A stretch of 64,000 bases of DNA from Agriotes lineatus (GCA_940337035.1 CALNHX010002969.1:62001-126000); one strand, 5' to 3'; positions 9,668 through 21,206 are shown, numbered from the stretch's first letter. Made by a program: numbers and translations. The notes: generated by a model from the letters alone, not told the origin.

Positions 9668-10350
9668 CTTTCGGTTCTTCTGCTCCAGGAAGCCCCTCAA
9701 CAAAAATTAATATTAGAACTGCAGCACTGTATTTATTTTAATTCGTACCTGGGTTACAAAATGGTGCAATGTCATTAAAATATTGCAATTATCTTCCTCA
9801 CAATTGGAACCAACGGAGTGCTTTGAAACCAGATTATTCACAAGCCATCCTGGACGCAGTACATTTTGTCAAAGAACACAAGGGCTCTTTGCCAAAATTC
9901 TGGACGCACTGATTTCTCTGCTTTGACATCTACAGCCCACAGCAGTTTTCAATTGTTTCCCATGTTTATTGAAAGGCAAACTACCGTTCACACTGGCGAA
10001 CAAATTGCCCATAAAATGCAAGAATTCTGCAGTGTCTGTAGCCCGGCTCTCCATTTTGATGGCCCCATCTTGGGCAGCGTATTCTAAACAACTTTCGGTT
10101 CTTCTGCTTCAGGAAGCGCCTAAACAAAAATTAATATTAGAATTGCAGCACTGTATTTATTATAATTCGTACCTGGGTTACAAAATGGTGCAATGTCATT
10201 AAAATATTGCAATTATCTTCCTCACAATTGGAACCAACAGAGTGCTTTGAAACCAGATTATTCACAAGCCATCCTGGATGCAGTACATTTTGTCAAAGAA
10301 CACAAGGGCTTTTTGCCAAAATTCTGTACGCACTGATTTCTCTGCTTTGG
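9668..10350 (-). pseudogene. P-element-like transposase fragment with partial tandem duplication
   Basis: On the minus strand, 9869-10054 encodes ESRATDTAEFLHFMGNLFAS, resembling the segment of P/THAP9 transposases that reads TAxFIxFMxxLFDS and follows the GTP-binding region. A block of about 260 bp (9668-9929) recurs at 10090-10350, an offset of 422 bp, with only a few differences. Each block carries a candidate intron acceptor (ttttgtttag before GCGCTTCCTGAAGC). THAP domain and catalytic residues are not present, so it is a broken internal piece. The family call rests on one motif. Confidence 0.5.
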
Positions 10351-12000
10351 TAGCCATGACAGTTTTACTTGGCAGGAGGGAGATTTCGTACCGTGAAACA
10401 AACCGATCGGCATCGGTACCGCTCGGGTCAGAATATGCAGGGTTGCCAGGCTGAATGCATGCGCGTTTTCACGTGTTACGTCCTAACGATTAAAAATTTT
10501 TGTCTACCAATTCCGCTTTGCCTGGCTGATCTGCTAATTTATTTTTGAGAGTTTCGTCTAATAAATGAGAATGAAAATGTACCAGAAATATTTTAAAAAT
10601 ATACTTTTGCAGAAACGGTTTCAGAATGTACCAGATTCGTAGAATTGTACCAGGTCTGGCAACGCTGCTAATATCAAGACCACGCCCAAAATTGTAACTG
10701 CACATAGACCACGAGTTGAAATGTTTGACCTTGGGAATTGTTCTGCTTTATTATAGAGTTATGATTATGCTTTCCTGTTAAAATAAGTTAGAATATAAAT
10801 AAATATTTAAACCTATAGACATTTATTTATCCGCCATAGTGTCTTGTTTACGTAGTATAGTGGTCGGGTATGTTACAGACGTGAATTGTCAATACGTCGG
10901 CAACTTACTCAGGATCATTTAGGAAACAAGACAGTTAATTGTGTCGTTAACTTACAAATATGAGTCCTGGGCTTCTAAGCGAAGTGTTAACAGCCATGAT
11001 TACCAAAGTTGAAATGATGACGAATGAAGAAAAACACTACAATTTTGATTCGCGAAATGGATATTACCCCAAAATTAGATTGTGACACCAATTCTGTTCT
11101 GGTTCTTGGCAAGCCAACACCCAAACCGAACAAACATTTTGAGAAAGTTGCTACGAGTACACATGGTGTATATGTTAGCAGCTATTACTATTAGATAGAA
11201 ACAAGTTGTGGGCTATCAATTTACAGGAAAATCGTTTAGCTCTAATTCTGTTAAGGACGATATTGAAAATATTATTTCTAATGTAGAGCACATGCGTCTA
11301 AGGTTAGACGCCATCATTAGCGGATGGACAAAATCAAGCACTTTTAGACTAATATTCGCATTTTAAAAATCTGTAAAGGGCTTTACTCGGAATTTTCGTC
11401 GCAAGTGGACGTTTTGAAACTAAAAATTTTAAGAATAGCAATGGAAAAAAGAATTTAATTTTATAAGGTGTTCACTCTGATCTGTTGGTTCCAAAATACG
11501 CATATTTTTGTCAAATGTATAAACCTGAGCTATGTTCAAAGTATTACTTTTATTTAACTAATAGTTCGAGTTAATGCAAAAACAGACAAAATTTTATTTT
11601 ATGAAAAAGTATTTTACGATATCTTTATTAATAATAAAAGCGAACACATATGGCCTCTTCCGCGATTTACAGACATCCCATATAGTACAAATATATTATT
11701 TTTTATACGTGTAACCCATTGCTGGAGTCGTCCCGAAAAATATGTTTAATGTAAATTAGAGTACTTACGCATTTTTAAATATTCGCATTAAAATGAAAGA
11801 GTTATTTTTGATGAATTATTAATATAATATTATTCAACCCCCATCTGCTTATTTTAAATTTAGCGCGATTAACTGATACTTGCGCCCCCTGCAGTGAGCG
11901 TTGCAGAACTAACGCAACTGTGCATTTCCGTCGTTATCACCTCTAGTTAACCTGTATTTATATATTTTTCAATATTTTGTAGTTCCTTCAACACGTTGTA
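10351..12000. other. Unassigned region with a lone tRNA-type A box and a short ORF
   Basis: No gene is recognised across about 1.6 kb. At about 10869 the text tagtatagtgg matches the A box of tRNA genes exactly, but no B box follows at the right distance. At 10961 an ATG opens a 41-codon frame (MSPGLLSEVLTAMITKVEMM) that changes frame afterwards (ITPKLDCDTNSVLVLGKP), suggesting a decayed gag-like or cellular ORF. The rest is AT-rich. Confidence 0.35.
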
Positions 12001-12042
12001 ATTTGTGTACTTGCTTCTGTAAATACTGCATTTAAAGGCAAC

Positions 12043-12121
12043 ATGAGTTTCCGTCGTTCCGCTCGTTTGCGAAACCAGAAACGAAAACAATGCAACTTCG
12101 GCGATTGCGGGAACGAGTCGG
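12043..12121 (+). CDS. Possible first coding exon, product unknown
   Basis: An ATG at 12043 opens MSFRRSARLRNQKRKQCNFG, a very basic N-terminus, and the frame reaches DCGNES at a good splice donor (GTAAGT at 12121). Upstream sequence is longer and less AT-rich than the flanks. No downstream exon was found. It could be the leading exon of a transposon gene or of a host gene split by insertions. Function unknown. Confidence 0.3.
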
Positions 12122-12239
12122 TAAGTTTAAAACAATTAACTTTCTTTGGGTTTAGATGCGAGTTAGCTTGCAAATCACTAAATCAGTTAAAATGTCGTGT
12201 AGTTTGTAAGTTCTCAATCGGCGTTATAAAAATTTCATA

Positions 12240-12630
12240 ACCCCACGGCCGTTTGAAACAGGGTGTCCATATTAAAGGCGCGAATATTTATATAAAAATA
12301 AACACCTAAAATGTCCTTATATTCAAATGGAAAAAGTCAAGTAACGTGGATAATAGGTATGTTTAAGTAGGTACCTACCTATTGTAAAAGACAATAACAA
12401 ATAACAAAACTGAGGGGTTGAAATTACAGTCGCTTTATATACACTAACGTTAACAATTCCCATTGGTGCCGCCATTTTATGTCTTACGTAATTTTGACAA
12501 CATTTAAATTTCAAAAATGTCAAAGTCATATTTATTCAAATATTGATTGGACATTCAATCAACAAAAATTGATTAAAAGGCGAGTACATAGTTAAAACCT
12601 GATCATAATTTTTATAAACAACTAGTAGTT
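12240..12630. other. Spacer left of the long-TIR element
   Basis: No coding frame. A cagggtgtcc at about 12259 looks like one end of a mariner-type MITE, but no partner end was found. Confidence 0.35.
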
Positions 12631-13341
12631 CAGTAAAATGGTGTTCAAAAAGAGCTTAAAGTGGAAAGTTCTGTTGTAGTTGTTTTGAGAGACTTACTTT
12701 CGGTTTTTTGGGGTGCTAAACACGAATCTGAAGTTGTCCAACAAAATTTTTGTTCGGCAAATATGAGAAATCATAAAAATACCACTGAAAATCAGTTTTT
12801 TTGTTTTTTGGCTTATAACTTGCAAAGTACGCTTTTTACGCGAAACATGATTCTATATTAAAATAAAGACGAGAAAATTTCCTACAATTAAGGTTCGTAT
12901 AATTTTTTTTGTACAACATATGGTTTCCGTGCAAAGAGGCGTTGAAAAACCGGCAAAAATCGGTAGATTTTGTCAAATAAATAGCCTTTCCGTTCATAAC
13001 ACTAAAAGTAAACATTTCAATGTAAACATTATTTTATACTTTGAAATAGCAGATAAAATTCTGCAAAATTTATGTGTAAGTAATTTTTTCGGACCTTCAA
13101 TAGTTATGAGAAAAGCAATGACGAATGCATGAAGTAGTCAGTCGCCTCCTTATTGAAGGCATATACTTAAATGCATCATTATACGTCTGCGCAGATAGGT
13201 AAAACGTCAACGTTAGGTTATATAGGTGCAACAAAAAGGTAAACAACGATTCATGGTTGATTAGTATGAAAACTGTGTAATGTTAATCAACATAATAAAA
13301 TAGGTAGGTGACGTATTGAGCTAGCGGACTATCTTGTGACC
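12631..13341. repeat. Left terminal inverted repeat (711 bp)
   Basis: Matches the reverse complement of the right repeat from tip to tip, for example ggttttttggggtgctaaac (about 12701), catatggtttccgtgc (about 12918) and ggtaggtgacgtattgagct (about 13303). Divergence of a few to perhaps 15 percent plus small indels points to an old insertion. The reading frames in this arm are not mirrored as frames in the other arm, so it is probably non-coding. Confidence 0.85.
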
Positions 13342-15345
13342 CATCCCCGTCTTCTTCGATTTCAGTAAGAGGCATGTTATTGTAACTGGTTTCGCAGTTC
13401 ACTCACATATTGAAGCATTTGAGGCCTGCTTTTTTTCATTCACAGTTTTTCTGGCAGGTCTTCGTGCATTTGCAAGAAATAAGTTTCAAAACGGCTTGAG
13501 GTGCTGGTGGTTCTAGCGTGGTTACTGGCTCCAGACCATCTGTAGTTTTCTTCCAGCCCCATTGTTCAGGATCTTCATCATTCCCAAGCCAGCCTGGGCT
13601 GGTCAAAAGTGTTCACAGATGCTTGCTGATTCATAGATTTTCATTGTTCTACGGAAGTGAGTGGTGCTGCATATATTAGGGATGTCGGCGGGTACCCGGG
13701 TACCCGGGTCGAAACGGGTAATGGTCGACCCGGGTGTAGTTTCAGGACCCGGGTACCCGACTAGTAAATTATGTAATTTCCAAGAAGTCAGCCTTTTTCG
13801 GAGACAGATGATAAAAATAATAGAAATAAGCGCTAGAAAAACATAACCATGCAGTAATAACAAGAATGGGATGCGGTGATCCCATACCACATAATGTTTT
13901 TTGTTACATATAAGGAAGGCAATAAATGCGCTTCACGGAAATATTCAACCCGTCAATAGTACCATTAAATTGCGTCAGTATGGGATGAAGTAACATAAAC
14001 ATCCTGTGTGTAATGTTGATTGATGCTGCTACCAATTTCGGAAAAAAAGTCACGTACTTGAATTTGATAACACTTGGAAGTGCAAAAATACTTAGGAATA
14101 ACAGACGACTTGCAGTTTGAATTGGCGAGTAGGTACTATTTCAATTTAGTTCAATTTCGGGTACCCGGGTACTGCTTTCGGGTACCCGGGTTTGATTTTA
14201 GACCGGGTACGACATCCCTAGTATATATACTGTTGTAATGCTCAGTGGAGCATTGATAAATGGCAGGCAAGCAACAAAGGTTGTGTCACAAAGGAGACCA
14301 CTTGTGGTTTGCTCCATGAAACCACTCCATCCTGGAATGCTGGGCACATCTTTCCACTTGCTGTAAAGCCAAATTAGGTCTGCCAAACAGGGTGTGATAA
14401 TATCGGATTAAACCAAAAACTTTGAAATCCTTTAAGCCAGGAGAACCTGCTTTCTCAAAATTGTTCAAGGAAACAGCACCCATCTCGCCAACTAGTTGAG
14501 CTGGCAGTGTTTTCTTTACTCGGACAATTCTCTGATCTGGAGCAATAGCATTTCTTGGGATTATCAAATGTATACCCCCCATTGCGTGAAAGGTATTATA
14601 CCCATCCAGTGTACGAGTGTTAAAATGCATGTTGTCATGAAGCAATTGATGGAAAGCTGTGGAGTCTATTTGTAAAGATGGTCTCATGATTACTGACACT
14701 TCCAAACGAACAGCTCCAGAATAAGAGGTGCAAAATCCCAAGGCTGACACAATATTAATCAGTTTGCGTGACCCATACTTATAAAACAAAGCTGATAGTC
14801 CAATTTGTAAGGGTGAAACAAAAGAACAAGTTCTAACAGCTCTAATAACACTTTGAAATGGCTAAAACTTTTTTTTTTCATTTATCACTGTCCTCACGGT
14901 TCTTCTTCAGTATCAGCATTTCAAAGAAAAGTTTGAGAATCAGGCACAAGACTTTAATTTTCGTGCAAGAAAGAATCTGGAGGGGGAAAATTACCCACGA
15001 CATACGCTACAGATCTTATCTCTTCAAGAATTATAACAGCCGCTGTCTCAACTAATCGAAGACGTTTTTCGGTGTACCACGCATCTGTCAAAATCCTATG
15101 GACAGAATGTTTGAAACATACGTTCTGTTTAACCTTTGATATGATTACATCGTCCCCATATTTCTCCAGTAGATGGTTTGTTACTGTTTTCCATTCGGGA
15201 ATGTATTCACCCTCTGTCTGAGCTATTATTAACTGGTCTAATGAGAACTGACATTCCTCATCACTGTTTTCCATAAAAGTAAAAATGTTCTCCCCAGCAC
15301 TCCCAATTGCTTTAGCGTAAGGGCCAACCTTTTTTTTCACATCAA
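13342..15345 (-). pseudogene. CXC (tesmin/TSO1-like) domain ORF of the long-TIR element
   Basis: Minus-strand gene in pieces. N-terminal piece (15340-14954): FSLDQLII, LLEKYGDDVIISKVK, ILTDAWYTEKRL, PPPDSFL. Middle piece (14850-14286): SFVSPLQIGL, YKYGSRKLINIVSALGFCTS, LDGYNTFHAMGGIH, then FVACLPFINAPLS. After the hAT MITE: WGWKKTTDGLEPV and a cysteine cluster C-x-C-x4-C-x3-C-x-C-x6-C (CKCTKTCQKNCECKKAGLKC). This family of long proteins recurs in arthropod genomes beside mobile DNA; I know no name or activity for it. Several frameshifts and stops and the MITE inactivate it. Start and full length are unclear; it may be only the C-terminal part. Confidence 0.7.
13677..14220. mobile_element. 544-bp non-autonomous hAT element
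   Basis: Ends TAGGGATGTCG and CGACATCCCTA are inverted and flanked by an 8-bp target duplication with one mismatch: gcatatat at 13669-13676 and gtatatat at 14221-14228. Both ends carry runs of GGTACCCGGG type palindromes. TAGGGAtg tips and 8-bp duplications are hAT hallmarks. It lies inside the CXC-domain ORF and separates its cysteine cluster from the rest. Confidence 0.9.
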
Positions 15346-15466
15346 CCTTGGGCCTACCAAATGTACAGATTTTTTAAACAGTTATCGTGGTACTAACTAG
15401 CAGCAATATCGGTTCATATCTCTATCAGCAGAAAAAAGGGGGAGCTGAAGGTCACAAGATAGTCTG

Positions 15467-15750
15467 TGTTGTGGCCAGACCATATTTTTGAATTTATTTT
15501 GAATTTGTATTCCCGCGCGTATTTGCTGTTTCCGGCTGCATGCGTATGACTCGAGCAGTATTCCGCCGGTTTGCGGCACTCAACTGACTTCTTCCACTAC
15601 GCTGGCAGCGGCCGGTCACACCAAGCATCGCTGCACCCATTTAAGTAAACTGTAAACTGTCCTAATTACCAATAATTATTAAACGAATAAACAAGTGATC
15701 AGGGTTTTAATCAACAACATACAGTCCACTTAATTTCCCCTGAAGAAACA
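15467..15750 (+). repeat. 5' LTR of the BEL/Pao element
   Basis: 284 bp, TG...CA ends, near-identical to the 3' LTR (differences include ggctgc/ggttgc, gagcag/gagctg, ccactacgc/ccgctacgt, aagtg/aaggg, atttcc/attgcc). Immediately after it, TGGTCCTTCGAGCC is the likely primer-binding site for a tRNA. Confidence 0.92.
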
Positions 15751-15766
15751 TGGTCCTTCGAGCCTG
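15751..15766 (+). promoter_or_regulatory. Primer-binding site of the BEL/Pao element
   Basis: TGGTCCTTCGAGCC directly abuts the end of the 5' LTR, the position where the 3' end of a host tRNA pairs to prime minus-strand DNA. The text is of a kind common in BEL elements; the exact tRNA was not worked out. Confidence 0.65.
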
Positions 15767-16220
15767 ATGGAGCATCGCACATGGTCAACTTCAACGAGGT
15801 GATTAGCAACAGCATGCCGTAAACGTTGCAGCCAGCGGAAGGAGCACGACAAAAACACCGGATAAATGTGAGCAAATTCCTTTCTTTCTTATCCTTAATT
15901 GTGATTTGAGATTTGTTTCAATTTTGAGTTCACATTTATAAGAGAAATTGCCAAGCATTCTGGCACGTCCTCAATTATGTTTAACTGCTTTTTACCCATA
16001 TGTTTGATCTGAATAAAATATTAATAAAATTTTCATTGAAAGCACAAATAAGCGTATTTTCGTAATTTCTTAATCAAAGCAAATAATAGTGTAAAGGGAA
16101 AATTATGAGAAGCTCTTCGCGCACTATTTAGTTGCACATTTACTTTGGGAGAGGTAAATAAGTTTGCCTTTATTTCGTGATAAGAAATTAAATTTTTCGC
16201 TGTGTTTATTCATTTACGTT

Positions 16221-16424
16221 GTATTGGCTCTGTTCCAATTAATGCTCGGTTGTTAATGGGCAATTATTTCTGTATTGGCTCTGTTCCAATTAATGCTCGG
16301 TTGTTTATCAACAATTAATACTGTATTGGCTTCGTTCCAATTAATGCTCCGTTGTTAATCAACCAATAATTCTGTATTGGCTTTGTTCCAATTAATGCTG
16401 TGTTGTGTAATCTACCCTGTGTAG
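16221..16424 (+). repeat. Four tandem copies of a 51-bp unit in the BEL leader
   Basis: The core gtattggctctgttccaatt followed by aatgctcggttgtt starts at 16221, 16272, 16323 and 16374, exactly 51 bp apart, with 80-95 percent identity by eye. The array lies in the untranslated leader between the primer-binding site and gag. Function unknown; could bind Gag or act on transcription, which is inference. Confidence 0.9.
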
Positions 16425-16489
16425 CGCTATTTTCTTAATTTAAAACTTTGTTGTTTTACTGACTAACCACTCAAAAGTTTTGTAGTTGA

Positions 16490-16779
16490 TGATTCACAAA
16501 ATGGATCATATTCCTGAATGAAATGCTTTAAAAGCACGCTTAACTCGATTTGAGGAAACTTTAGAAAAATTAAAAGCAACATTTAGTATAGACAAAAATC
16601 TAATTACTGAAATTGATGTCGAAACTTTTAGTTTACAATATGAAGCACTAATCCCAGTGCTACATTACATTTCATGACTTGCAACAAAAAATAGAGCGAT
16701 CAAGTACAAATATTAAAGCTGAATACGCAGAAACCGGTTCGTTTGAAGAAAAATATTATTTTTAATTGCTTCTTCGAAA
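16490..16779 (+). pseudogene. Broken N-terminus of BEL gag
   Basis: A plus-strand frame from the ATG region at about 16490 carries stops early (after DHIPE) and again near 16675. Between them it reads a coiled-coil-like LKARLTRFEETLEKLKATFS typical of the start of BEL Gag. The intact frame begins at 16780. Confidence 0.55.
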
Positions 16780-18657
16780 TTGTTTTTGAGAAATTTCAAA
16801 GTAGATTCAAGGGCTGCAAGTCCCGCAGGATCAAATCAAGGTTTGGTAAGGTCATCCAATGGGATGAACTTTGTGAACTTGCCAACCATAAAACTTAAAA
16901 TTTACAACGGTAACCCAGAAGAGTGGTTAAGTTTTCGGGACATGTTTAAAAGTTTAATACATGAAAATTCGGATTTAACTGAAGTGCAAAAATTACACTA
17001 TTTGCGTACCTCTTTAACCGGAAAGGCTTGCGATTCAATTAAAAATTTGCCAATTACATCTGATAATTATGAAATAGCATGGAAAAGTCTTAATGATAGG
17101 TACAATAATTCTAAAGTATTGATATATCATCACTTAAAAGCATTGTTCAACCTGGAAAATATGGCTAAGGAGTCATCAGGTAAATTGAGAGAATTAATTG
17201 ACGCGTTTAATAAAAATTTGAGATCTGTTAACGCACTCATAGATCCAAGCGAACAAAGAAACGCACTTCTAGTTCATCTCCTTTATTCAAAGTTAGATCC
17301 TACGACCACGCGAGAATTTGAAAGCTCAAATGGACATAACATGGTTCCATCCTTAGAGGACTTAATTGATTTTCTTGAAAATAAAGCATCTTTGTTGGAA
17401 ACAATTGATGAAAAAAGTTCTAAGTTGAATAGTCGTAAGGAAACGCATTCAAGGTCATTAATTTCTTCACAAATTTCTTGTAATTATTGTAAGGGTTCTC
17501 ACTTAATTTATAAGTGCGATGAGTTCAAAAATCTAAGTGTAGATAACCGCATTGCCAAGTCAAAGGGCAATGGCTTGTGCACAAACTGTTTAGCTAAAGG
17601 CCACATCAAAAAGGATTGTAAATCATCTTACAGATGCCGAACTTGTAAAGCAAAACATAACACGTTATTGCACCTTGAAAAGGAAACTGATTCAACTGTT
17701 TCTAACAATGAAAACAATGTTAAAAAATCTGAAATAATATCTTCGTTTGTTTCAAATAATACAAATGTTCTTTTGTCAACCGCTATTGTAAATGCACGTG
17801 ATTCTCATGGTAAAATTCATCATGTAAGAATTCTATTGGATTCGGGAAGTCAAAGTAATGTAACCGAAAAATGCGCTCAGCGGCTAGGTCTAAAAAGGAA
17901 CAAAGTTGAAATTAATGTGATGGGTTTGGAAAATTCGCTATCCCAAGTTAAATCCAAGTGTACAGTCAAGTTAATGGCGGCACATTCCAAGTTTAATGTT
18001 GATATTTGTTGTTTGATTATACCTACAATTACGGGCGCTATTCCAAATAGTCCTTTGAATATTTCTCATTTGAAAATTCCTTCAAACATTTATCTAGCTG
18101 ATTCTAATTTCCAGAAGCCAGCTGAGATCGACATTCTTATAGGTGCCTCATGTTTCTATGATTTGTTGTGCGTAGGGCAAATTTCACTCGGTAAAGGTCA
18201 ACCTAAATTACAAAAAACACGTTTTGGTTGGATTGTAAGTGGTCATGTGGGCTGTCCGTCAATGACCTCAAATGAGGTAAAATGCAACTTCACTTATTCT
18301 TCTGTAAATGTTGAAGATCAGATTGCAAAGTTCTGGAAAATGGAGGAAATTCCTATGAAAAAGGCTTTTTCTGTCGAGGAAAATGAATGTGAAAATTATT
18401 TCGTGAGAAATACTACACGCGATAGCTATGGTAGATTCATTGTTAGGATTCCTTTGAAAGAATCTCCTTCAAAGTTGGGCGATTCTTATAATCAAGCCGA
18501 AAAATGTTTAATTTCACTTGAAAAACGGTTTAAGAATGATGACTTGTTGCGTGATAGGTACTCACAGTTCATGCATGAATATGCTGAGTTAGGTCACATG
18601 ACTTTTTCAGAAAGGATGACACCGCAAATTCTTATTTTCTTCCGCATCATGGTGTAA
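16780..18657 (+). CDS. gag-pro: BEL/Pao gag-protease polyprotein
   Basis: 625 codons. A DUF1759-type Gag core spans about residues 35-190 (LPTIKLKIYNGNPEEWLSFR, KACDSIKNLPI, WKSLNDRYNN). Three cysteine-rich knuckles follow at about 233-292 (CNYCKGSHLIYKC, CTNCLAKGHIKKDC, CRTCKAKHNTLLH). The aspartic protease (DUF1758) is at about 335-470 with active-site LLDSGSQSN. The RT N-terminal extension follows. The frame ends in a frameshift near 18615, after which coding continues in the next frame. The true gag start probably lies upstream at about 16490, so the first Met here is only the first in the open part. Confidence 0.9.
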   Translation: MFLRNFKVDSRAASPAGSNQGLVRSSNGMNFVNLPTIKLKIYNGNPEEWLSFRDMFKSLIHENSDLTEVQKLHYLRTSLTGKACDSIKNLPITSDNYEIAWKSLNDRYNNSKVLIYHHLKALFNLENMAKESSGKLRELIDAFNKNLRSVNALIDPSEQRNALLVHLLYSKLDPTTTREFESSNGHNMVPSLEDLIDFLENKASLLETIDEKSSKLNSRKETHSRSLISSQISCNYCKGSHLIYKCDEFKNLSVDNRIAKSKGNGLCTNCLAKGHIKKDCKSSYRCRTCKAKHNTLLHLEKETDSTVSNNENNVKKSEIISSFVSNNTNVLLSTAIVNARDSHGKIHHVRILLDSGSQSNVTEKCAQRLGLKRNKVEINVMGLENSLSQVKSKCTVKLMAAHSKFNVDICCLIIPTITGAIPNSPLNISHLKIPSNIYLADSNFQKPAEIDILIGASCFYDLLCVGQISLGKGQPKLQKTRFGWIVSGHVGCPSMTSNEVKCNFTYSSVNVEDQIAKFWKMEEIPMKKAFSVEENECENYFVRNTTRDSYGRFIVRIPLKESPSKLGDSYNQAEKCLISLEKRFKNDDLLRDRYSQFMHEYAELGHMTFSERMTPQILIFFRIMV

Positions 18658-21206
18658 TTCGTGAAGACAAAGTCAGTACCAAGCTGAGAGTTGTTTTCAA
18701 TGGCTCAGCAGCTACAGATACAGGTTATGCACTTAATGACCTTCAAATGGTAGGGCCTGTCATACAGCGTGATTTAATTTCAATTTTAATTGACTTTCGG
18801 TCATATACTTATGTTTTCTCTGCTGACATTGAAAAAATGTACAGGCAGGTAGTAGTTTGTCCCTCGCAAAGATACTTACAAAGAATTTTGTGGAGACCCA
18901 ATCCGAACGAGAAGGTCAAGACTTACGATATGAATCGATTGGTTTATGGTACCGCTTCGGCGTCCTTTTTGGCAATACGTAGCCTATCCCAGTTAGGTTA
19001 TGATTGCAAGGATACACCTCCTAAAATTTCTGAAATTATATTGAATAATTTTTATGTCGATGATTTGCTTGCTGGTGCAAACTCGCTTGCAAAAGCGCAG
19101 GAGATTTGCATGAGCATAACTGATATCTTGAACTCTGGTTGTTCTTCATTGAGAAAATGGATCTCAAATGATCCTCGTGTCTTAAAGGATGTAAATCCTG
19201 AATATATTCATCCACACCTCTTGAACCTTGGGTCAAGCGAATGTACAAAAACGCTTGAAATAGCATGGGTTTTTAAATCAGATCAGTTAGTTTATTCAAT
19301 TTCTCGAAGTCCGCTCGAAAAAGTGACTAAGCGAATAATTCTTTCTGAATTGTCTCAAGTTTTCGATCCACTCGGTCTTCTCGCGCCTGTCACGGTGGTC
19401 GCAAAAATGATTATGCAACAGTTGTGGTTGCAACGTTTGGACTGGGATGAAAGCGTCCCCTCCGATATTCATAAAAAATGGGTTCAATTCCGTTCCGAAC
19501 TTGTCAAACTAAGCACTGTGAAAATTCCTAGATATGTTATGTGTGAAAATCCGAAATATGTAGACATACATGGACTTTGCGATGCAAGTACCCTTGCATA
19601 TGGCGGTTGTGTTTATGTTCGATCTGTTTCTCAAAATGATATAGTATCTTGTCGTCTTTTATGTTCAAAGGGCAAGGTAGCCCCATTGAAAACAATAACG
19701 ATTCCAAAGTTGGAACTGTCTGGTGCCTTAACCTTAAGTCGCCTAGTAGACAATGTTTTAAAGTCGTTAAGTTTCAAACCCAAAAACGTGTACCTGTGGA
19801 CAGACTCTACAGTGGTACTTGGTTGGCTTAAAACTCAACCTAACTTGTTAAAGACATTTGTAGCACATCGTGTCGCTGAAATTCAATCTCTGACCAGTAC
19901 ATTTTTCTGGTTGCATGTTCCTACCAATGTCAATCCTGCAGATTTCTTGTCGAGAGGAGTACCTCTTTCTCAAATTCAAGAAAATGAATTATGGTGGAAT
20001 GGGCCTGACTTTCTGTATTTTTCTCAGCATCGATGGCCTAAATTGAATCAAGCTCCTAAAGCTCCTGAAAAGCTTCCTGAATTGAAGAAGAATGCTCAAG
20101 TGTTCGCGTCATCAAATGTTGAAAGATTTCAATTTGAAAATTACTCAAACTTAAATACTCTAAAAAGAATAATTGCACTTTGTTTAAGATTCAAGTATAA
20201 TTGTCTTAACCCCACGAAAAGGCGTACGGGTTCACTGACAAGAAAAGAAATCGATGAAGCCCTTTTGTGTTTAGTAAAAATATCCCAACGCGAATCGTTT
20301 CCAAATGAGTATAATTTGTTAAAGGAAAAAAGGGAAATTCCTTCATCAAGTAGTGTCTTGAGCCTTTCCCCATTTCTAGATAAAAATAATTTAATTCGTG
20401 TTGGTGGGAGAATTCAAAATTCTGACTTTGAGTTTAACAAAAAGCAGCCCTTTCTTATTTCGGGAAATCATCGTTTGTTAAAACTGATATTCGAGCATGA
20501 ACATAAACGTTTGTTTCATGCTGGTCCTCAACTTTTTACCATACGCGAGACATTTTGGCCTACTAACGGTAGAAATCTAGCTAAAAAAGTTGTGCATGAT
20601 TGCGTGAGGTGCTTTGGAGCTTCTACCAGAGGAATCAATCCTGTGATGGGTAATTTGCCTGAAGATAGAGTTTCTCAGAGTTCCCCTTTCGCGATTGTGG
20701 GCACAGATTATGCTGGTCCCTTATTACTCAAAGATAGAAAAGGACGAGGTAGCAAAACCTCAAAATGCTATATTTGTGTTTTCATTTGTTTTGCAACAAA
20801 AGCAGTTCCTATAGAACTAGTTTCAGATTTGACTAGCAATTGTTTTTTATTGGCGTTGAAACGTTTTGTTTCTTGCAGAGGCAAACCGAGTAAAGTTTAC
20901 TCAGACAATGGTACAAACTATGTTGGTGCCAATTCAAAACTGAAAGACATGATTAAATTCATTCGTAAAAATAATAAAGAATTGTCTCAATTAGCTCAAG
21001 ATTTTGGTATAGAATGGCATTTTATACCACCGCATTCCCCTCACTTTGGTGGTTTGTGGGAAGCCGGTGTAAAAAGTATAAAACATCATTTGATGAGAGT
21101 GGCGGGAAACGCGTTGCTAACATTTGAAGAGTTGTACACTCTTTTTTCTCAAATTGAATCGATCTTAAATTCACGACCACTCTCTCCTGTCTTCGGACCC
21201 CAATGA
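18614..21206 (+). CDS. pol: BEL/Pao reverse transcriptase, RNase H and integrase
   Basis: Open frame of more than 819 codons after the frameshift. Visible in order: FLPHHGVIRED and LRVVFNGSA (RT), SADIEKMYRQV, the YVDD catalytic motif (NNFYVDDLLAG), RNase H with CDASTLAYGG, KLELSGA and WTDSTVVLGWL, the integrase zinc finger (H-x4-H then C-x2-C, HKRLFH and CVRC), and the integrase core with GTDYAGPL (Asp), SDNGTNYVG (Asp) and HFGGLWEAGVKS (Glu). All catalytic residues look intact. The frame ends after NSRPLSPV by a second shift near 21195. Confidence 0.93.

Noticed and set aside
10855..10930. tRNA-like A box (tagtatagtgg)
   Set aside because: No B box at the expected distance and no cloverleaf; kept only as a remark.
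16221..16424. CRISPR-like regular repeats
   Set aside because: Units abut as a 51-bp tandem array inside a eukaryotic retrotransposon leader; there are no unique spacers and no cas genes.
18900..19500. Minus-strand ORFs inside the BEL pol region
   Set aside because: They overlap an RT frame with complete motifs and have no family resemblance of their own.
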